Below are positions 16,980 to 24,562 of a stretch of DNA of 36,097 nt, piece after piece (the stretch's first letter is position 1; each line of letters opens with the position of its first letter). Below the pieces are notes generated by a model. It was not told where the DNA came from. It did not search any database and saw nothing but the letters and a program-made list of their open reading frames with translations. Position numbers and translations under genes: made by a program. This DNA comes from Fimenecus sp045593555 (GTDB taxonomy: Bacteria > Bacillota > Clostridia > Oscillospirales > Acutalibacteraceae), in NCBI GenBank assembly GCA_045593555.1, contig JAZNWU010000014.1, positions 1 through 36,097 of the forward strand, written 5' to 3'.

Positions 16980-17114
16980 ATGAAAAGAACTTATCAGCCA
17001 AAGAAGCGTCATCGCAAGATGGAGCACGGCTTCCGTAAGAGAATGTCTGACAGAAACGGCAGAAAGGTACTTGCTCGTAGAAGAGCTAAGGGCAGAAAGC
17101 AGTTGACATATTAA
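16980..17114 (+). CDS. rpmH: Large ribosomal subunit protein bL34
   Basis: This 44-residue, very basic protein begins MKRTYQPKKRHRKMEHGF and ends ARRRAKGRKQLTY, which is diagnostic of bL34. Bases GGAGGAG at 16969-16975 precede ATG 16980. It is a structural component of the 50S subunit and is conserved as the first gene of the cluster that diverges from dnaA. The gene is too short for many automatic callers. It is driven by the consensus promoter at 16893-16921, and rnpA follows 22 bases later. Confidence 0.97.
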   Translation: MKRTYQPKKRHRKMEHGFRKRMSDRNGRKVLARRRAKGRKQLTY

Positions 17115-17136
17115 TTTGTCAGTTGGGTAAAAAAAG

Positions 17137-17487
17137 TTGAAACAGACAGTAACAATTAAAAGCAACTGTGATTTCCGCAGAGTTTACGGCAAAGGAAAAT
17201 CATTTCAAGGTCCTGCACTGGTTTCTTATGTATTAAAAAACCGTGCGGGTATTTGTCGTATAGGAATAACAACATCAAAAAAGACAGGTAATGCTGTTGA
17301 GCGTAACAGGTCAAGAAGAGTTATCAGGGCAGCATACAGTATGATTGAAGATAAAATAAGCGGAAATTATGATTTTGTTTTTGTATCAAGGTCAAAAACA
17401 AAGTATGTAAAAAGCACACAATTAGCTTTGGTTATGCTTTCACAATTAAAGCAGGCAGGAGTTATAGATGAAAAAGCTGATAATTAA
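17137..17487 (+). CDS. rnpA: Ribonuclease P protein component
   Basis: The 116-residue basic protein has the RNase P protein signature KKTGNAVERNRSRRVIRAAY (the RNR helix that contacts the catalytic RNA) and the typical N-terminus with SNCDFRRVYGKGKSF. It assists the RNase P RNA in 5' maturation of tRNAs. The start is TTG at 17137; no in-frame ATG suits the conserved N-terminus, and the ribosome site is weak. Its last 20 bases overlap yidD. Confidence 0.95.
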   Translation: MKQTVTIKSNCDFRRVYGKGKSFQGPALVSYVLKNRAGICRIGITTSKKTGNAVERNRSRRVIRAAYSMIEDKISGNYDFVFVSRSKTKYVKSTQLALVMLSQLKQAGVIDEKADN

Positions 17488-17704
17488 AGTAATCAGATTT
17501 TATCAAAAAAAAATATCTCCATTATTTGGTCCGTGCTGTCGTTACTATCCAACCTGCTCACAATATGCAGTTGAAGCAGTTGAAAGATTTGGAGCAATAA
17601 AAGGCTCCATTCTTACTGTATTAAGACTTTTACGGTGTAATCCTTTATTTCCGGGAGGTTATGACCCTGTTCCCGAGAAAAAGAAAAAAAAGAAGAAAGA
17701 CTAA
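17468..17704 (+). CDS. yidD: Membrane protein insertion efficiency factor YidD
   Basis: The 78-residue protein has the full YidD pattern: IRFYQKKISPLFGPCCRYYPTCSQYAVEAV and later LLRCNPLFPGGYDPVP, split here by the GAIKGS loop, with conserved cysteines. It is a peripheral inner-face membrane protein thought to help YidC insert proteins. The Lys-rich tail (about nine residues) is unusually uniform. GGAG in the end of rnpA serves ATG 17468, and yidC follows 30 bases later. Confidence 0.95.
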   Translation: MKKLIIKVIRFYQKKISPLFGPCCRYYPTCSQYAVEAVERFGAIKGSILTVLRLLRCNPLFPGGYDPVPEKKKKKKKD

Positions 17705-17734
17705 AAGTGGTCCCTAAAACATTCGGAGGACAAA

Positions 17735-18697
17735 ATGGATTTTATCAGAGAAATATTTTCAATCCCATTTGGTTATCTCATAGGATTTTTCTATGAAATC
17801 AGTGATAACTACATTTTATCTTTGTTGCTAATGACAATTTGCGTTAAGCTTATTTTACTTCCATCCTCGATAAAGCAACAAAAGGGTATGGTTAAGACCC
17901 AGAGAATGCAACCAAAAATTAAAAGAATAAGAGAAAAATACGCCGGTAATCAGCAAAAGATGAACGAAGCTATGAACGAGCTTTATGCTAAAGAAGGATA
18001 TTCATCTATGACCGGTGGATGTTCAGGTATGCTTATTCAGTTCCCAATCATGATGGGTGTTTATTTTGTAAACTACAAAATTTTGTCATACGTGCTTAAC
18101 ATTAAAGATACTGCACTCGAAGCTGTAAAAACAGCAGTAAGAGCTTTGCCAGAATATGCAAAACTTGCTGAAGCAAGTGAGCAAAATGCAGAATACAGAA
18201 TTGAGCTTCTTGCTATTGAACATTTTGAAAAACTTGATTTGTCTGCTGTTCCGGTTGAAGTTGTTGAAAAAATGGAAACATTTATTGAGAAATTCCAACT
18301 TTTTGGAATAGACCTTTCAAGAACTCCATCAACAGATATGGGTTGGGATTTATTATGGCTTATTCCAATCCTTACAGGTGTAACTTCACTTATGATGGGT
18401 GTTTATACCTGGTTAAGACAGAAGAAAACAAACCCTGAAATGGCTAAAAATCCATCAATGGGTTGTATGTCACTTATGACACCTGCAATGAGTATTTATT
18501 TCTCATTTCTCTTCCCTGCAAGTGTTGGTATTTATATTATCCTTTCAAGCTTACTTTCATTTATCCAAATGATTATAACAAATAAGGTAATGTCACCAAA
18601 GAAATTACTTGCAAAACAAATGGTTGACGAAACAATTAACCGTCGTGCAAGAGAAAAAATACTTAAAAATGTGTCAGAAAAGAAAAACGAAGAATAG
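17735..18697 (+). CDS. yidC: YidC/Oxa1 family membrane protein insertase
   Basis: The 320-residue insertase has five predicted membrane segments in the Oxa1 arrangement, beginning around residues 10-25 and 28-45, with the Lys/Arg-rich cytoplasmic hairpin (KQQKGMVKTQRMQPKIKRIREKY split over residues 47-70) and the conserved GGCSGMLIQFPIMMGVY segment. It lacks the large E. coli periplasmic domain. An acidic soluble insert of about 85 residues separates the second-phase helices (roughly residues 120-205), longer than in Bacillus SpoIIIJ. No lipobox is seen at the N-terminus. GGAGG precedes ATG 17735. It inserts membrane proteins with or without SecYEG. Confidence 0.95.
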   Translation: MDFIREIFSIPFGYLIGFFYEISDNYILSLLLMTICVKLILLPSSIKQQKGMVKTQRMQPKIKRIREKYAGNQQKMNEAMNELYAKEGYSSMTGGCSGMLIQFPIMMGVYFVNYKILSYVLNIKDTALEAVKTAVRALPEYAKLAEASEQNAEYRIELLAIEHFEKLDLSAVPVEVVEKMETFIEKFQLFGIDLSRTPSTDMGWDLLWLIPILTGVTSLMMGVYTWLRQKKTNPEMAKNPSMGCMSLMTPAMSIYFSFLFPASVGIYIILSSLLSFIQMIITNKVMSPKKLLAKQMVDETINRRAREKILKNVSEKKNEE

Positions 18698-18712
18698 CCG
18701 AGGTATAAATAT

Positions 18713-19690
18713 ATGATTAAAGAAGCAATCGGAACCGGTAATACGGTTGACGAGGCAAAAGCCGCTGCTATGCTTGAGCTTGGTTTAAGCGACTTTGATG
18801 ATTTTACTGTTGAAGTTATGCAGACTCCAACAAAGAAAATTCTTGGTCTTTTTGGTGGAAACCCTGCAAAGGTAAAGGTTTCAGTTACATTACCTGACCC
18901 AAAACCTGAAAAGAAACAATACAAAAATAACAATAAAAAGCAGGAAAAGAAGCCTGAAAAGAAAATAGAAAAAAAGGTTGAGAAAAAGCCTGAACCTAAA
19001 AAACAAGAAGAAAAAGCACCTGTTAAAGAAGAGGTTAAAGCAGAAGAACCTGTTTTAACAGAAACAAATCTTTATGGAAAAACAGCTGAATATATTGAAA
19101 CAATCGTTAAGGCTCTTGGTATGACAGAGTGTACAATCACAGAGAGGTCAAATGATGAAGAGATTTCTTTTGAACTCGACTGTGGCGACGATTACGGTAT
19201 TATTATCGGTAAACGTGGTGAAACACTTGACGCTATTCAATATCTTGCAAGAATGGTAGCAAACAAAGGAAATTCAAGTTATAAGAGAGTTTCTATCAAT
19301 GTTGGTAACTACCGTGCAAAGAGAGAAGAAACTCTTAGAATTCTTGCAAGAAAAACTGCAACAAAGGCAGTTCGTCAAGGCAGAAATATTTCACTTGAAC
19401 CAATGAACCCTTATGAAAGAAGAATTATTCATACAGCAGTTCAGGAAGTTGAAGGTGCAACATCACATTCTGTTGGTTCAAATCTTGACAGACGAGTTGT
19501 GATTTCTCCTGTTGAAGGTGCAAAAAATAATGGTGGTAACCGTGGAAGAAATAACAGAAACGGTGGCAGAAGAGAAAGAAAAGAAGCTTATAAGCCAGAG
19601 ATTTCTCCGGACAGAGCACCAAAGAGTGATATTGATGGTTCATCACTTTACGGAAAAGTAGAAATCCGTTCAGCAAAAACAGAAGAATAA
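18713..19690 (+). CDS. jag: Jag/KhpB RNA-binding protein (Jag-N, KH and R3H domains)
   Basis: The 325-residue protein starts with a Jag-N domain (residues 1-62, TGNTVDEAKAAAMLELGLS to PAKVKVS), followed by a low-complexity Lys/Glu/Pro linker (about 65-115). A KH domain carries the GIIIGKRGETLDAIQYL loop. An R3H domain shows the R-x3-H box ERRIIHTA and ends around residue 258. A Gly/Asn/Arg tail (NNGGNRGRNNRNGG) is typical of RNA-contact regions. KhpB partners KhpA and affects cell elongation and division in Gram-positive bacteria. It lies 15 bases after yidC, as in most Firmicutes. Confidence 0.95.
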   Translation: MIKEAIGTGNTVDEAKAAAMLELGLSDFDDFTVEVMQTPTKKILGLFGGNPAKVKVSVTLPDPKPEKKQYKNNNKKQEKKPEKKIEKKVEKKPEPKKQEEKAPVKEEVKAEEPVLTETNLYGKTAEYIETIVKALGMTECTITERSNDEEISFELDCGDDYGIIIGKRGETLDAIQYLARMVANKGNSSYKRVSINVGNYRAKREETLRILARKTATKAVRQGRNISLEPMNPYERRIIHTAVQEVEGATSHSVGSNLDRRVVISPVEGAKNNGGNRGRNNRNGGRRERKEAYKPEISPDRAPKSDIDGSSLYGKVEIRSAKTEE

Positions 19691-19695
19691 GAATA

Positions 19696-19730
19696 AACGG
19701 CGGTGGTAGGAATACTTTCCGCTGTTTTTT
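19696..19730 (+). terminator. Terminator after jag
   Basis: AACGGCGG (19696-19703) pairs with CCGCTGTT (19719-19726) with one G-T wobble, and a T-run ends at 19730. It lies just before the mnmG ribosome site, so it may be partial. Confidence 0.65.
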
Positions 19731-19748
19731 GTTCAAGGAATTGATATT

Positions 19749-21626
19749 ATGGAATACTTTGCAAAGGAATACGATATAGCAGTTATTGGTGCAGGTCATG
19801 CAGGAATTGAGGCAGCGTTAGCATCTGCAAGACTCGGTGCATCAACAGTAATTTTCACTATCAATATGGATTGGGTTGGTAATATGCCATGTAATCCATC
19901 AATTGGCGGAACATCAAAAGGACATCTTGTCCGTGAAATTGATGCTCTTGGTGGTGAAATGGGCAAGGCTGCTGACAAAAACTCAATACAGACAAGAATG
20001 CTTAATCGTGGTAAAGGTCCTGCAGTTCATTCTCTACGAGCACAGATTGACCGTCGTGAGTATTCTAAATATATGAAGCATACCCTTGAATTACAGGAAA
20101 ATCTTGATATGAAGCAGGCAGAGATTGTTGATTTGTATAAGGATGGTGATATTTTCTGTCTTAAAACACAGTTGGATGCTATATATAAGGCAAAAGCTGT
20201 TATTCTTGCAACGGGTACTTTTTTAGGTGGTAAAATATATATAGGTGATGTTTCTTTTGAAAGTGGGCCTGACGGAATGTTTGCAGCAACCCGACTTTCA
20301 GAAGCCCTTTATAAAATGAATATTCCTTTAAGAAGATTCAAAACAGGTACACCGTCACGAATTAATAGACGCAGTGTTGATTTTTCTGAACTTGAAGTTC
20401 AGGAAGGTGATGAACAGATTGTTCCATTTTCATATGAAACCGATGAATTACCTGAAAATAAAGAAGTTTGTCATATTACATACACAAATGAAGAAACAAA
20501 AAGAATAATTCTTGAAAATATTCACCGCTCCCCTCTTTATTCAGGAAAAATTGAAGGTGTTGGCCCAAGATATTGTCCAAGTATTGAGGATAAGATTGTT
20601 CGATTTGAAGAAAAAGAAAGACATCAGCTTTTTATTGAGCCATGTGGTCTTGATACGGAAGAACTTTATCTTCAGGGAATGTCGTCTTCTTTACCTGAAG
20701 ATGTTCAGTTGAAATTCTTAAAAAGCATCAAAGGCCTTGAAAATGTTGAAGTGATGAGAACTGCTTATGCCATTGAATATGATTGTGTTGACCCGTTGGC
20801 ATTAAAGGCATCACTTGAATTCAATGAGATTCCAGGACTATTTGGTGCAGGTCAGTTCAATGGTTCATCAGGATATGAAGAAGCTGCTGCACAAGGACTC
20901 ATTGCAGGTGTAAATGCTGTCCGTAAAATTCAAGGAAAAGAACCATTCATTCTTGATAGAGCAAGTTCATATATCGGTACACTTATTGATGACCTTGTTA
21001 CAAAAGGTTGTTCCGACCCATACAGAATGATGACCTCACGAAGTGAATACAGACTTTTACTTCGTCAGGATAATGCAGATATAAGACTTACAGACTACGG
21101 ATATGAAATCGGACTCATTTCTGAAGAAAGATATGAAAAGTTCAAAAATAAACTTGAACTTATCAAGCAGGAAAGAGAAAGAGTAGAAACTGTTACAATT
21201 GCTCCTTCCGATGCAATAAATGAAGTGTTTGTTTCACGTGAAACGGCACCAATGAAAACGGGAATAAGACTTGCTGAGCTTATCAAACGACCACAGCTTG
21301 ATTACAAATGTCTTACTCCATTTGATAAAACAAGACCTGATTTACCACAGGATGTTTTTGAACAGGTTGAAATTGACCTTAAATATGAAGGATATATCAA
21401 GCGTCAGCAGGCAAAGGTTGACGAAATGAGAAGACTTGAAGTGAAGAAGATTCCTGCTGATTTAGATTATGATGATGTATATTCACTTCGTCTTGAAGCA
21501 AGAGAAAAACTTAAAAAGGTACGACCAGAAAGTGTTGGACAAGCATCACGAATCAGTGGTGTGTCCCCTTCTGATATTTCAGTATTACTTATTCATTTAA
21601 GTAAAATTAATAAAAACAATTTGTAG
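19749..21626 (+). CDS. mnmG: tRNA uridine-5-carboxymethylaminomethyl modification enzyme MnmG (GidA)
   Basis: MnmG (625 residues) is the FAD- and NADH-dependent partner of MnmE in wobble-uridine modification. The N-terminal Rossmann motif reads AVIGAGHAGIEAALASARLG, with NPSIGGTSKGHLVREIDALGG and the second family motif GTPSRINRRSVDFS downstream. AGQFNGSSGYEEAAAQG and MTSRSEYRLLLRQDNAD lie in the C-terminal half, and the end SRISGVSPSDISVLLIHL belongs to the helical domain that binds MnmE. AAGGA precedes ATG 19749. A 16-base parS site is embedded in the coding sequence around residues 494-499. Confidence 0.97.
   Translation: MEYFAKEYDIAVIGAGHAGIEAALASARLGASTVIFTINMDWVGNMPCNPSIGGTSKGHLVREIDALGGEMGKAADKNSIQTRMLNRGKGPAVHSLRAQIDRREYSKYMKHTLELQENLDMKQAEIVDLYKDGDIFCLKTQLDAIYKAKAVILATGTFLGGKIYIGDVSFESGPDGMFAATRLSEALYKMNIPLRRFKTGTPSRINRRSVDFSELEVQEGDEQIVPFSYETDELPENKEVCHITYTNEETKRIILENIHRSPLYSGKIEGVGPRYCPSIEDKIVRFEEKERHQLFIEPCGLDTEELYLQGMSSSLPEDVQLKFLKSIKGLENVEVMRTAYAIEYDCVDPLALKASLEFNEIPGLFGAGQFNGSSGYEEAAAQGLIAGVNAVRKIQGKEPFILDRASSYIGTLIDDLVTKGCSDPYRMMTSRSEYRLLLRQDNADIRLTDYGYEIGLISEERYEKFKNKLELIKQERERVETVTIAPSDAINEVFVSRETAPMKTGIRLAELIKRPQLDYKCLTPFDKTRPDLPQDVFEQVEIDLKYEGYIKRQQAKVDEMRRLEVKKIPADLDYDDVYSLRLEAREKLKKVRPESVGQASRISGVSPSDISVLLIHLSKINKNNL
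21230..21245. other. parS centromere site inside mnmG
   Basis: TGTTTCACGTGAAACG matches the Bacillus parS consensus (TGTTTCACGTGAAACA) at 15 of 16 positions. It encodes part of the conserved FVSRETAP segment. Spo0J/ParB would load here. Confidence 0.88.
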
Positions 21627-21649
21627 GGGCTGACGACCTCGGCAGCCCG
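21623..21649. repeat. 27-base palindromic intergenic repeat, copy 2
   Basis: This copy has the same length, the same GTAGGGG start, CTCG centre and CCCG end as the unit at 3611-3637. Its arms are GGGCTG (21627-21632) and CAGCCC (21643-21648). It lies between mnmG and rsmG. Confidence 0.7.
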
Positions 21650-21662
21650 TTGAGGGTTTATT

Positions 21663-22376
21663 ATGTTAAATAAAGAACTTTTTTATGAAACAATAAAATC
21701 ATTCCATATAAATGTTGATGAATCTACATTTACAAGACTTGATAAGTTTGCAGAAATGCTTATCGAAACAAATAAAAGCTTTAATCTTACTGCAATCAAA
21801 GAGCCTGATGATGTAACGGTAAAGCATTTTGCAGATTGTCTTGTTATTTTTAAATATGTTGATATTCCGGAAAATGCAAAGGTAATTGATGTTGGCACAG
21901 GTGCAGGTTTTCCTGGACTTGTGATGAAACTTTTCAGACCTGATATTCAGATGACTTTTCTTGACAGTACAAAGAAAAAGTTAGGTTTTATCGAAAGCGT
22001 ATTAAATGAATGTGGTGTTTCAGGTGAAATTCTTCATTTAAGAGCAGAAGAAGCAGCACAGTTTTCAAAGTATCGTGAAAATTTTGATTTCGCAACTGCC
22101 CGTGCTGTTGCAGCGTTACCTGTACTTTCTGAATATTGTCTTCCGTTTGTAAAGGTTGGCGGCACATTTATTTCTATGAAATCTGCTGAAAGTAATGAAG
22201 AAATAAGTGAGGGAAAAAAGGCAATAAGTATTCTTGGCGGAAATATTGAGGAAGATATTGTGTTTGATTTAGTCGAAAATATGCCTCGCAGAATTATTAA
22301 GATAAAAAAGAATTCGCAGACTCCGACAAAATATCCACGACCATCTGCACAAATCTCCAAAAAACCAATTAAATAA
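21663..22376 (+). CDS. rsmG: 16S rRNA (guanine-527-N7)-methyltransferase RsmG
   Basis: The 237-residue methyltransferase contains the SAM-binding motif DVGTGAGFPGLVMKL, the family segment FNLTAI near residue 40, LDSTKKKLGF, and ATARAVAALPVLSEYCLP. It methylates G527 in the 530 loop of 16S rRNA; loss gives low-level streptomycin resistance in other bacteria. The Lys-rich tail is normal. It begins 36 bases after mnmG, with a palindromic repeat in the gap and GAGGG before ATG 21663. Position after mnmG is conserved in Firmicutes. Confidence 0.96.
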   Translation: MLNKELFYETIKSFHINVDESTFTRLDKFAEMLIETNKSFNLTAIKEPDDVTVKHFADCLVIFKYVDIPENAKVIDVGTGAGFPGLVMKLFRPDIQMTFLDSTKKKLGFIESVLNECGVSGEILHLRAEEAAQFSKYRENFDFATARAVAALPVLSEYCLPFVKVGGTFISMKSAESNEEISEGKKAISILGGNIEEDIVFDLVENMPRRIIKIKKNSQTPTKYPRPSAQISKKPIK

Positions 22377-22432
22377 TGGCGAAAACCGTTGATACATAAG
22401 GGATTCAGGCGAACGGATTCTCTTTACAAAAC

Positions 22433-22480
22433 AACCTCCGTAGTGTTATCATTTACTCAAGGACAAGCACTGCGGAGGTT
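22433..22480 (+). promoter_or_regulatory. Hairpin that sequesters the noc ribosome binding site
   Basis: AACCTCCGTAGTG (22433-22445) pairs with CACTGCGGAGGTT (22468-22480), 13 bp with one G-T wobble and a 22-base loop. The noc Shine-Dalgarno GGAGG (22474-22478) is inside the 3' arm. The T-rich TTTGATTTT that follows means it could also act as an attenuator. Confidence 0.7.
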
Positions 22481-22488
22481 TTGATTTT

Positions 22489-23319
22489 ATGAGAAAGCAT
22501 ATTTACGAAAAAACAAAAACGGAAAATAAAATCTTATCAATCCCGCAAGTTGATATTCTCCCAAATCCAAATCAACCACGAAGAAGGTTTGATTATGACG
22601 AGCTTGAGGGACTTGCTCAGAGTATAAGAGCAAACGGTATTTTACAACCCTTGTTAGTAAGACAACTTGAAAACGGAAAATTCGAGTTAATTGCAGGTGA
22701 ACGACGACTTCGTGCAGCAAGACTTATAGGACTTACAAAAGTACCTTGCATAATAAATGATGTTTCGGAATCAGAATCTGCAGTGTTTGCTGTAATTGAA
22801 AATCTTCAAAGACAGAACCTTGACTACTTCGAAGAAGCAGAAGCGTTGGCACTTCTCATAAGTGATTACAGAATGAGTCAGGACGAGCTTTGTAAAAAAC
22901 TTGGTAAGGCACAATCAACACTTTCAAATAAATTAAGATTATTGAAACTTAATGAGGAAATGAGATATAAAATTTCCCGTGCAGGACTTTCAGAAAGACA
23001 TGCAAGAGCTTTGCTTTCTTTAACCGATGAGGTACAACGGGCAAGAGCACTGTCAATAATTATTGACCGCCATTTAACTGTAAGTGAAAGCGAATCCTTA
23101 ATTGAGCAGATGCTTCGGAAAAATGAAGCACCAAAAAGACAGATTTTGAAAGGGTTTAAAGATATCCAAATTTTTATAAACACTTTAAATAATGCAGTTG
23201 ATGCTATCCGCAGAGCCGGAATAGACGCAGATTCCGTAAAAACTGAAACGGATGAATATGTTGAATACATTGTGCGAATTCCAAAGCTTGAGGATAAGCC
23301 TTTGGCAAGTAATCAATAA
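22489..23319 (+). CDS. noc: Nucleoid occlusion protein Noc (ParB paralogue)
   Basis: This 276-residue ParB-family protein has the N-terminal CTP-binding motif GERRLRAAR (residues 70-78), the ENLQRQNL box (104-111) and a helix-turn-helix near 130-155. Four residues known to switch ParB to Noc DNA specificity (Caulobacter numbering Q173, K179, K184, R201) are all Noc-type here: Q142, K148, K153 and R170. That and its place between rsmG and parA identify it as Noc, which blocks division over the nucleoid. The N-terminus (MRKHIYEKTKTENK) does not show the obvious amphipathic membrane helix of Bacillus Noc. The start ATG 22489 lies ten bases after a GGAGG buried in a hairpin. Confidence 0.88.
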   Translation: MRKHIYEKTKTENKILSIPQVDILPNPNQPRRRFDYDELEGLAQSIRANGILQPLLVRQLENGKFELIAGERRLRAARLIGLTKVPCIINDVSESESAVFAVIENLQRQNLDYFEEAEALALLISDYRMSQDELCKKLGKAQSTLSNKLRLLKLNEEMRYKISRAGLSERHARALLSLTDEVQRARALSIIIDRHLTVSESESLIEQMLRKNEAPKRQILKGFKDIQIFINTLNNAVDAIRRAGIDADSVKTETDEYVEYIVRIPKLEDKPLASNQ

Positions 23320-23374
23320 TTTTTTCTTACGGTAAAACCACTTATATCCCCCGATATAATGTGTTTTTATAAAT

Positions 23375-23456
23375 GTGGCGAAAGCCACTCCATATCCTTC
23401 TCTTTCACACCCCACATCCACAGCGAAAGGCTCCTCGTAAGAGGAGTCTTTTGCTG
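23375..23456 (+). terminator. Tandem hairpins after noc, including a 16-bp stem
   Basis: A GNRA-capped hairpin GTGGC-GAAA-GCCAC (23375-23388) is followed by a 16-bp stem CAGCGAAAGGCTCCTC (23421-23436) with loop GTAA and GAGGAGTCTTTTGCTG (23441-23456), using two or three G-T pairs. The inner 8-bp part followed by TTTT (23429-23452) would work as a terminator; the full stem also pairs the T-run. Confidence 0.7.
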
Positions 23457-23473
23457 TTGTTCAAAATACGGAC

Positions 23474-23502
23474 TTGCAATTTTTTTAGTTATATGGTAAA
23501 AT
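23474..23502 (+). promoter_or_regulatory. Promoter for the dockerin-CAP gene
   Basis: TTGCAA (23474-23479), 17 bases, TAAAAT (23497-23502) with an upstream TGG (extended -10). AAGGTGA at 23522-23528 is the ribosome site for TTG 23533. Confidence 0.6.
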
Positions 23503-23532
23503 AGCGGGAATTTTGTTTGCAAAGGTGATATT

Positions 23533-24348
23533 TTGAAAAAAATTATTTCTATATTACTTGCAACTGTTATGGCAGCGTCAAGTGTTGTTATGGCATTTGC
23601 AAAACCAATTATAAAGGGTGACACCAATAATGATGGTGAAATTATGGCCAGTGATGCTCGTAATATCTTATTAGTGGTATCAGGACAGAAGACAATATCA
23701 AAAAATGAACAAGTTTTATACGATGTTAATGAAAGTGGTGACATAACAGCAGTTGATGCTCGTCTTGTGTTGAGAACTGTGGCAGGTCTTGAAGAACACC
23801 CAAATGAAGAACCATCAACTGAAGAGCCTGTTACTGATGAGCCAACAACAGAGAAACCCTCAACAGAAGAAATCTCTGAAAACGAAAGAATGATGAGAGT
23901 TCTTGAAACAGAGTTCCTCAGGCTTATTAACGAAGAAAGAGTAAAAAACGGAAAATGCAAGTTAGAAGTTAATGAAATTTTACATAAAGCAGCAAGACTC
24001 AGAGCAAAAGAATGTCTTGAAAAATTCAGTCATACAAGACCAAACGGAGAATCATATAAAACTATTTTACAAGGTGACCTTGAATACAAATGGTCACATA
24101 TAAGCGAAAACATTGCATGGTTTTATGAAACATCATACTCTACAACAGATTGGACAAAGGTTTTAACAGACCAGGATATGAAAGACTATGCAAAGCATTT
24201 CTTTACTCAATTCAAAAACAGTTCGCAACACTATGAAAATATGTTGTACAGTAATTTTACAGAAACAGGTTTTGGCGTAATAATTTTAATAACGGAAAAT
24301 GGAACATTAAAAGTAGCTTGTAGTCACCTTTTCGGTACACCTGCATAA
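23533..24348 (+). CDS. Secreted dockerin - CAP (SCP/PR1-like) protein
   Basis: The 271-residue protein starts at TTG 23533. A signal peptide (residues 1 to about 23, ending MAFA) is followed by a dockerin with two Ca2+-binding loops: D30-T-N-N-D-G to D41, and D64-V-N-E-S-G to D75, both with the canonical 12-residue spacing. The recognition pairs at loop positions 10-11 are AS and AV. A Glu/Pro/Thr linker (about 87-115) leads to a CAP domain with H167 in FSHTRPNG, E192 in SENIAWF and H233 in QHYENML. CAP domains in bacteria are secreted and of varied function (cell wall, lipid or protease-like). The dockerin implies docking onto a cohesin-bearing surface protein. The gene has its own promoter and terminator. 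Confidence 0.9.
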   Translation: MKKIISILLATVMAASSVVMAFAKPIIKGDTNNDGEIMASDARNILLVVSGQKTISKNEQVLYDVNESGDITAVDARLVLRTVAGLEEHPNEEPSTEEPVTDEPTTEKPSTEEISENERMMRVLETEFLRLINEERVKNGKCKLEVNEILHKAARLRAKECLEKFSHTRPNGESYKTILQGDLEYKWSHISENIAWFYETSYSTTDWTKVLTDQDMKDYAKHFFTQFKNSSQHYENMLYSNFTETGFGVIILITENGTLKVACSHLFGTPA

Positions 24349-24353
24349 ATTCC

Positions 24354-24388
24354 AGAAGCATTGAGAAATAAACTCAATGCTTCTTTTT
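24354..24388 (+). terminator. Terminator after the dockerin-CAP gene
   Basis: AGAAGCATTGAG (24354-24365) pairs with CTCAATGCTTCT (24373-24384) and a T-run ends at 24388, where the parS site begins. Confidence 0.92.
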
Positions 24389-24403
24389 GTTTCACGTGAA
24401 ACA
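24388..24403. other. Perfect parS centromere site upstream of parA
   Basis: TGTTTCACGTGAAACA is identical to the Bacillus parS consensus. It abuts the terminator T-run and lies about 160 bases before parA, in the usual origin-proximal place. Confidence 0.95.
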
Positions 24404-24471
24404 TTTTTCAGGAAACATACAATAAAGTGTTTGGAAAATGTTATAAAAATGTAAAAATTCTTTATTTTCAC

Positions 24472-24500
24472 TTTAAATTTTAGAATTAATGTGATATACT
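24472..24500 (+). promoter_or_regulatory. Candidate parA-parB promoter
   Basis: TTTAAA (24472-24477), 17 bases, TATACT (24495-24500) preceded by TGA (extended -10). It is the best match in the 214-base gap, which has no gene. Confidence 0.5.
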
Positions 24501-24562
24501 TATGTAAAATTGGGTAATAGGGCTGATAAAAATGCCCATTTTACTGTTTTGGAGTGGAATTT

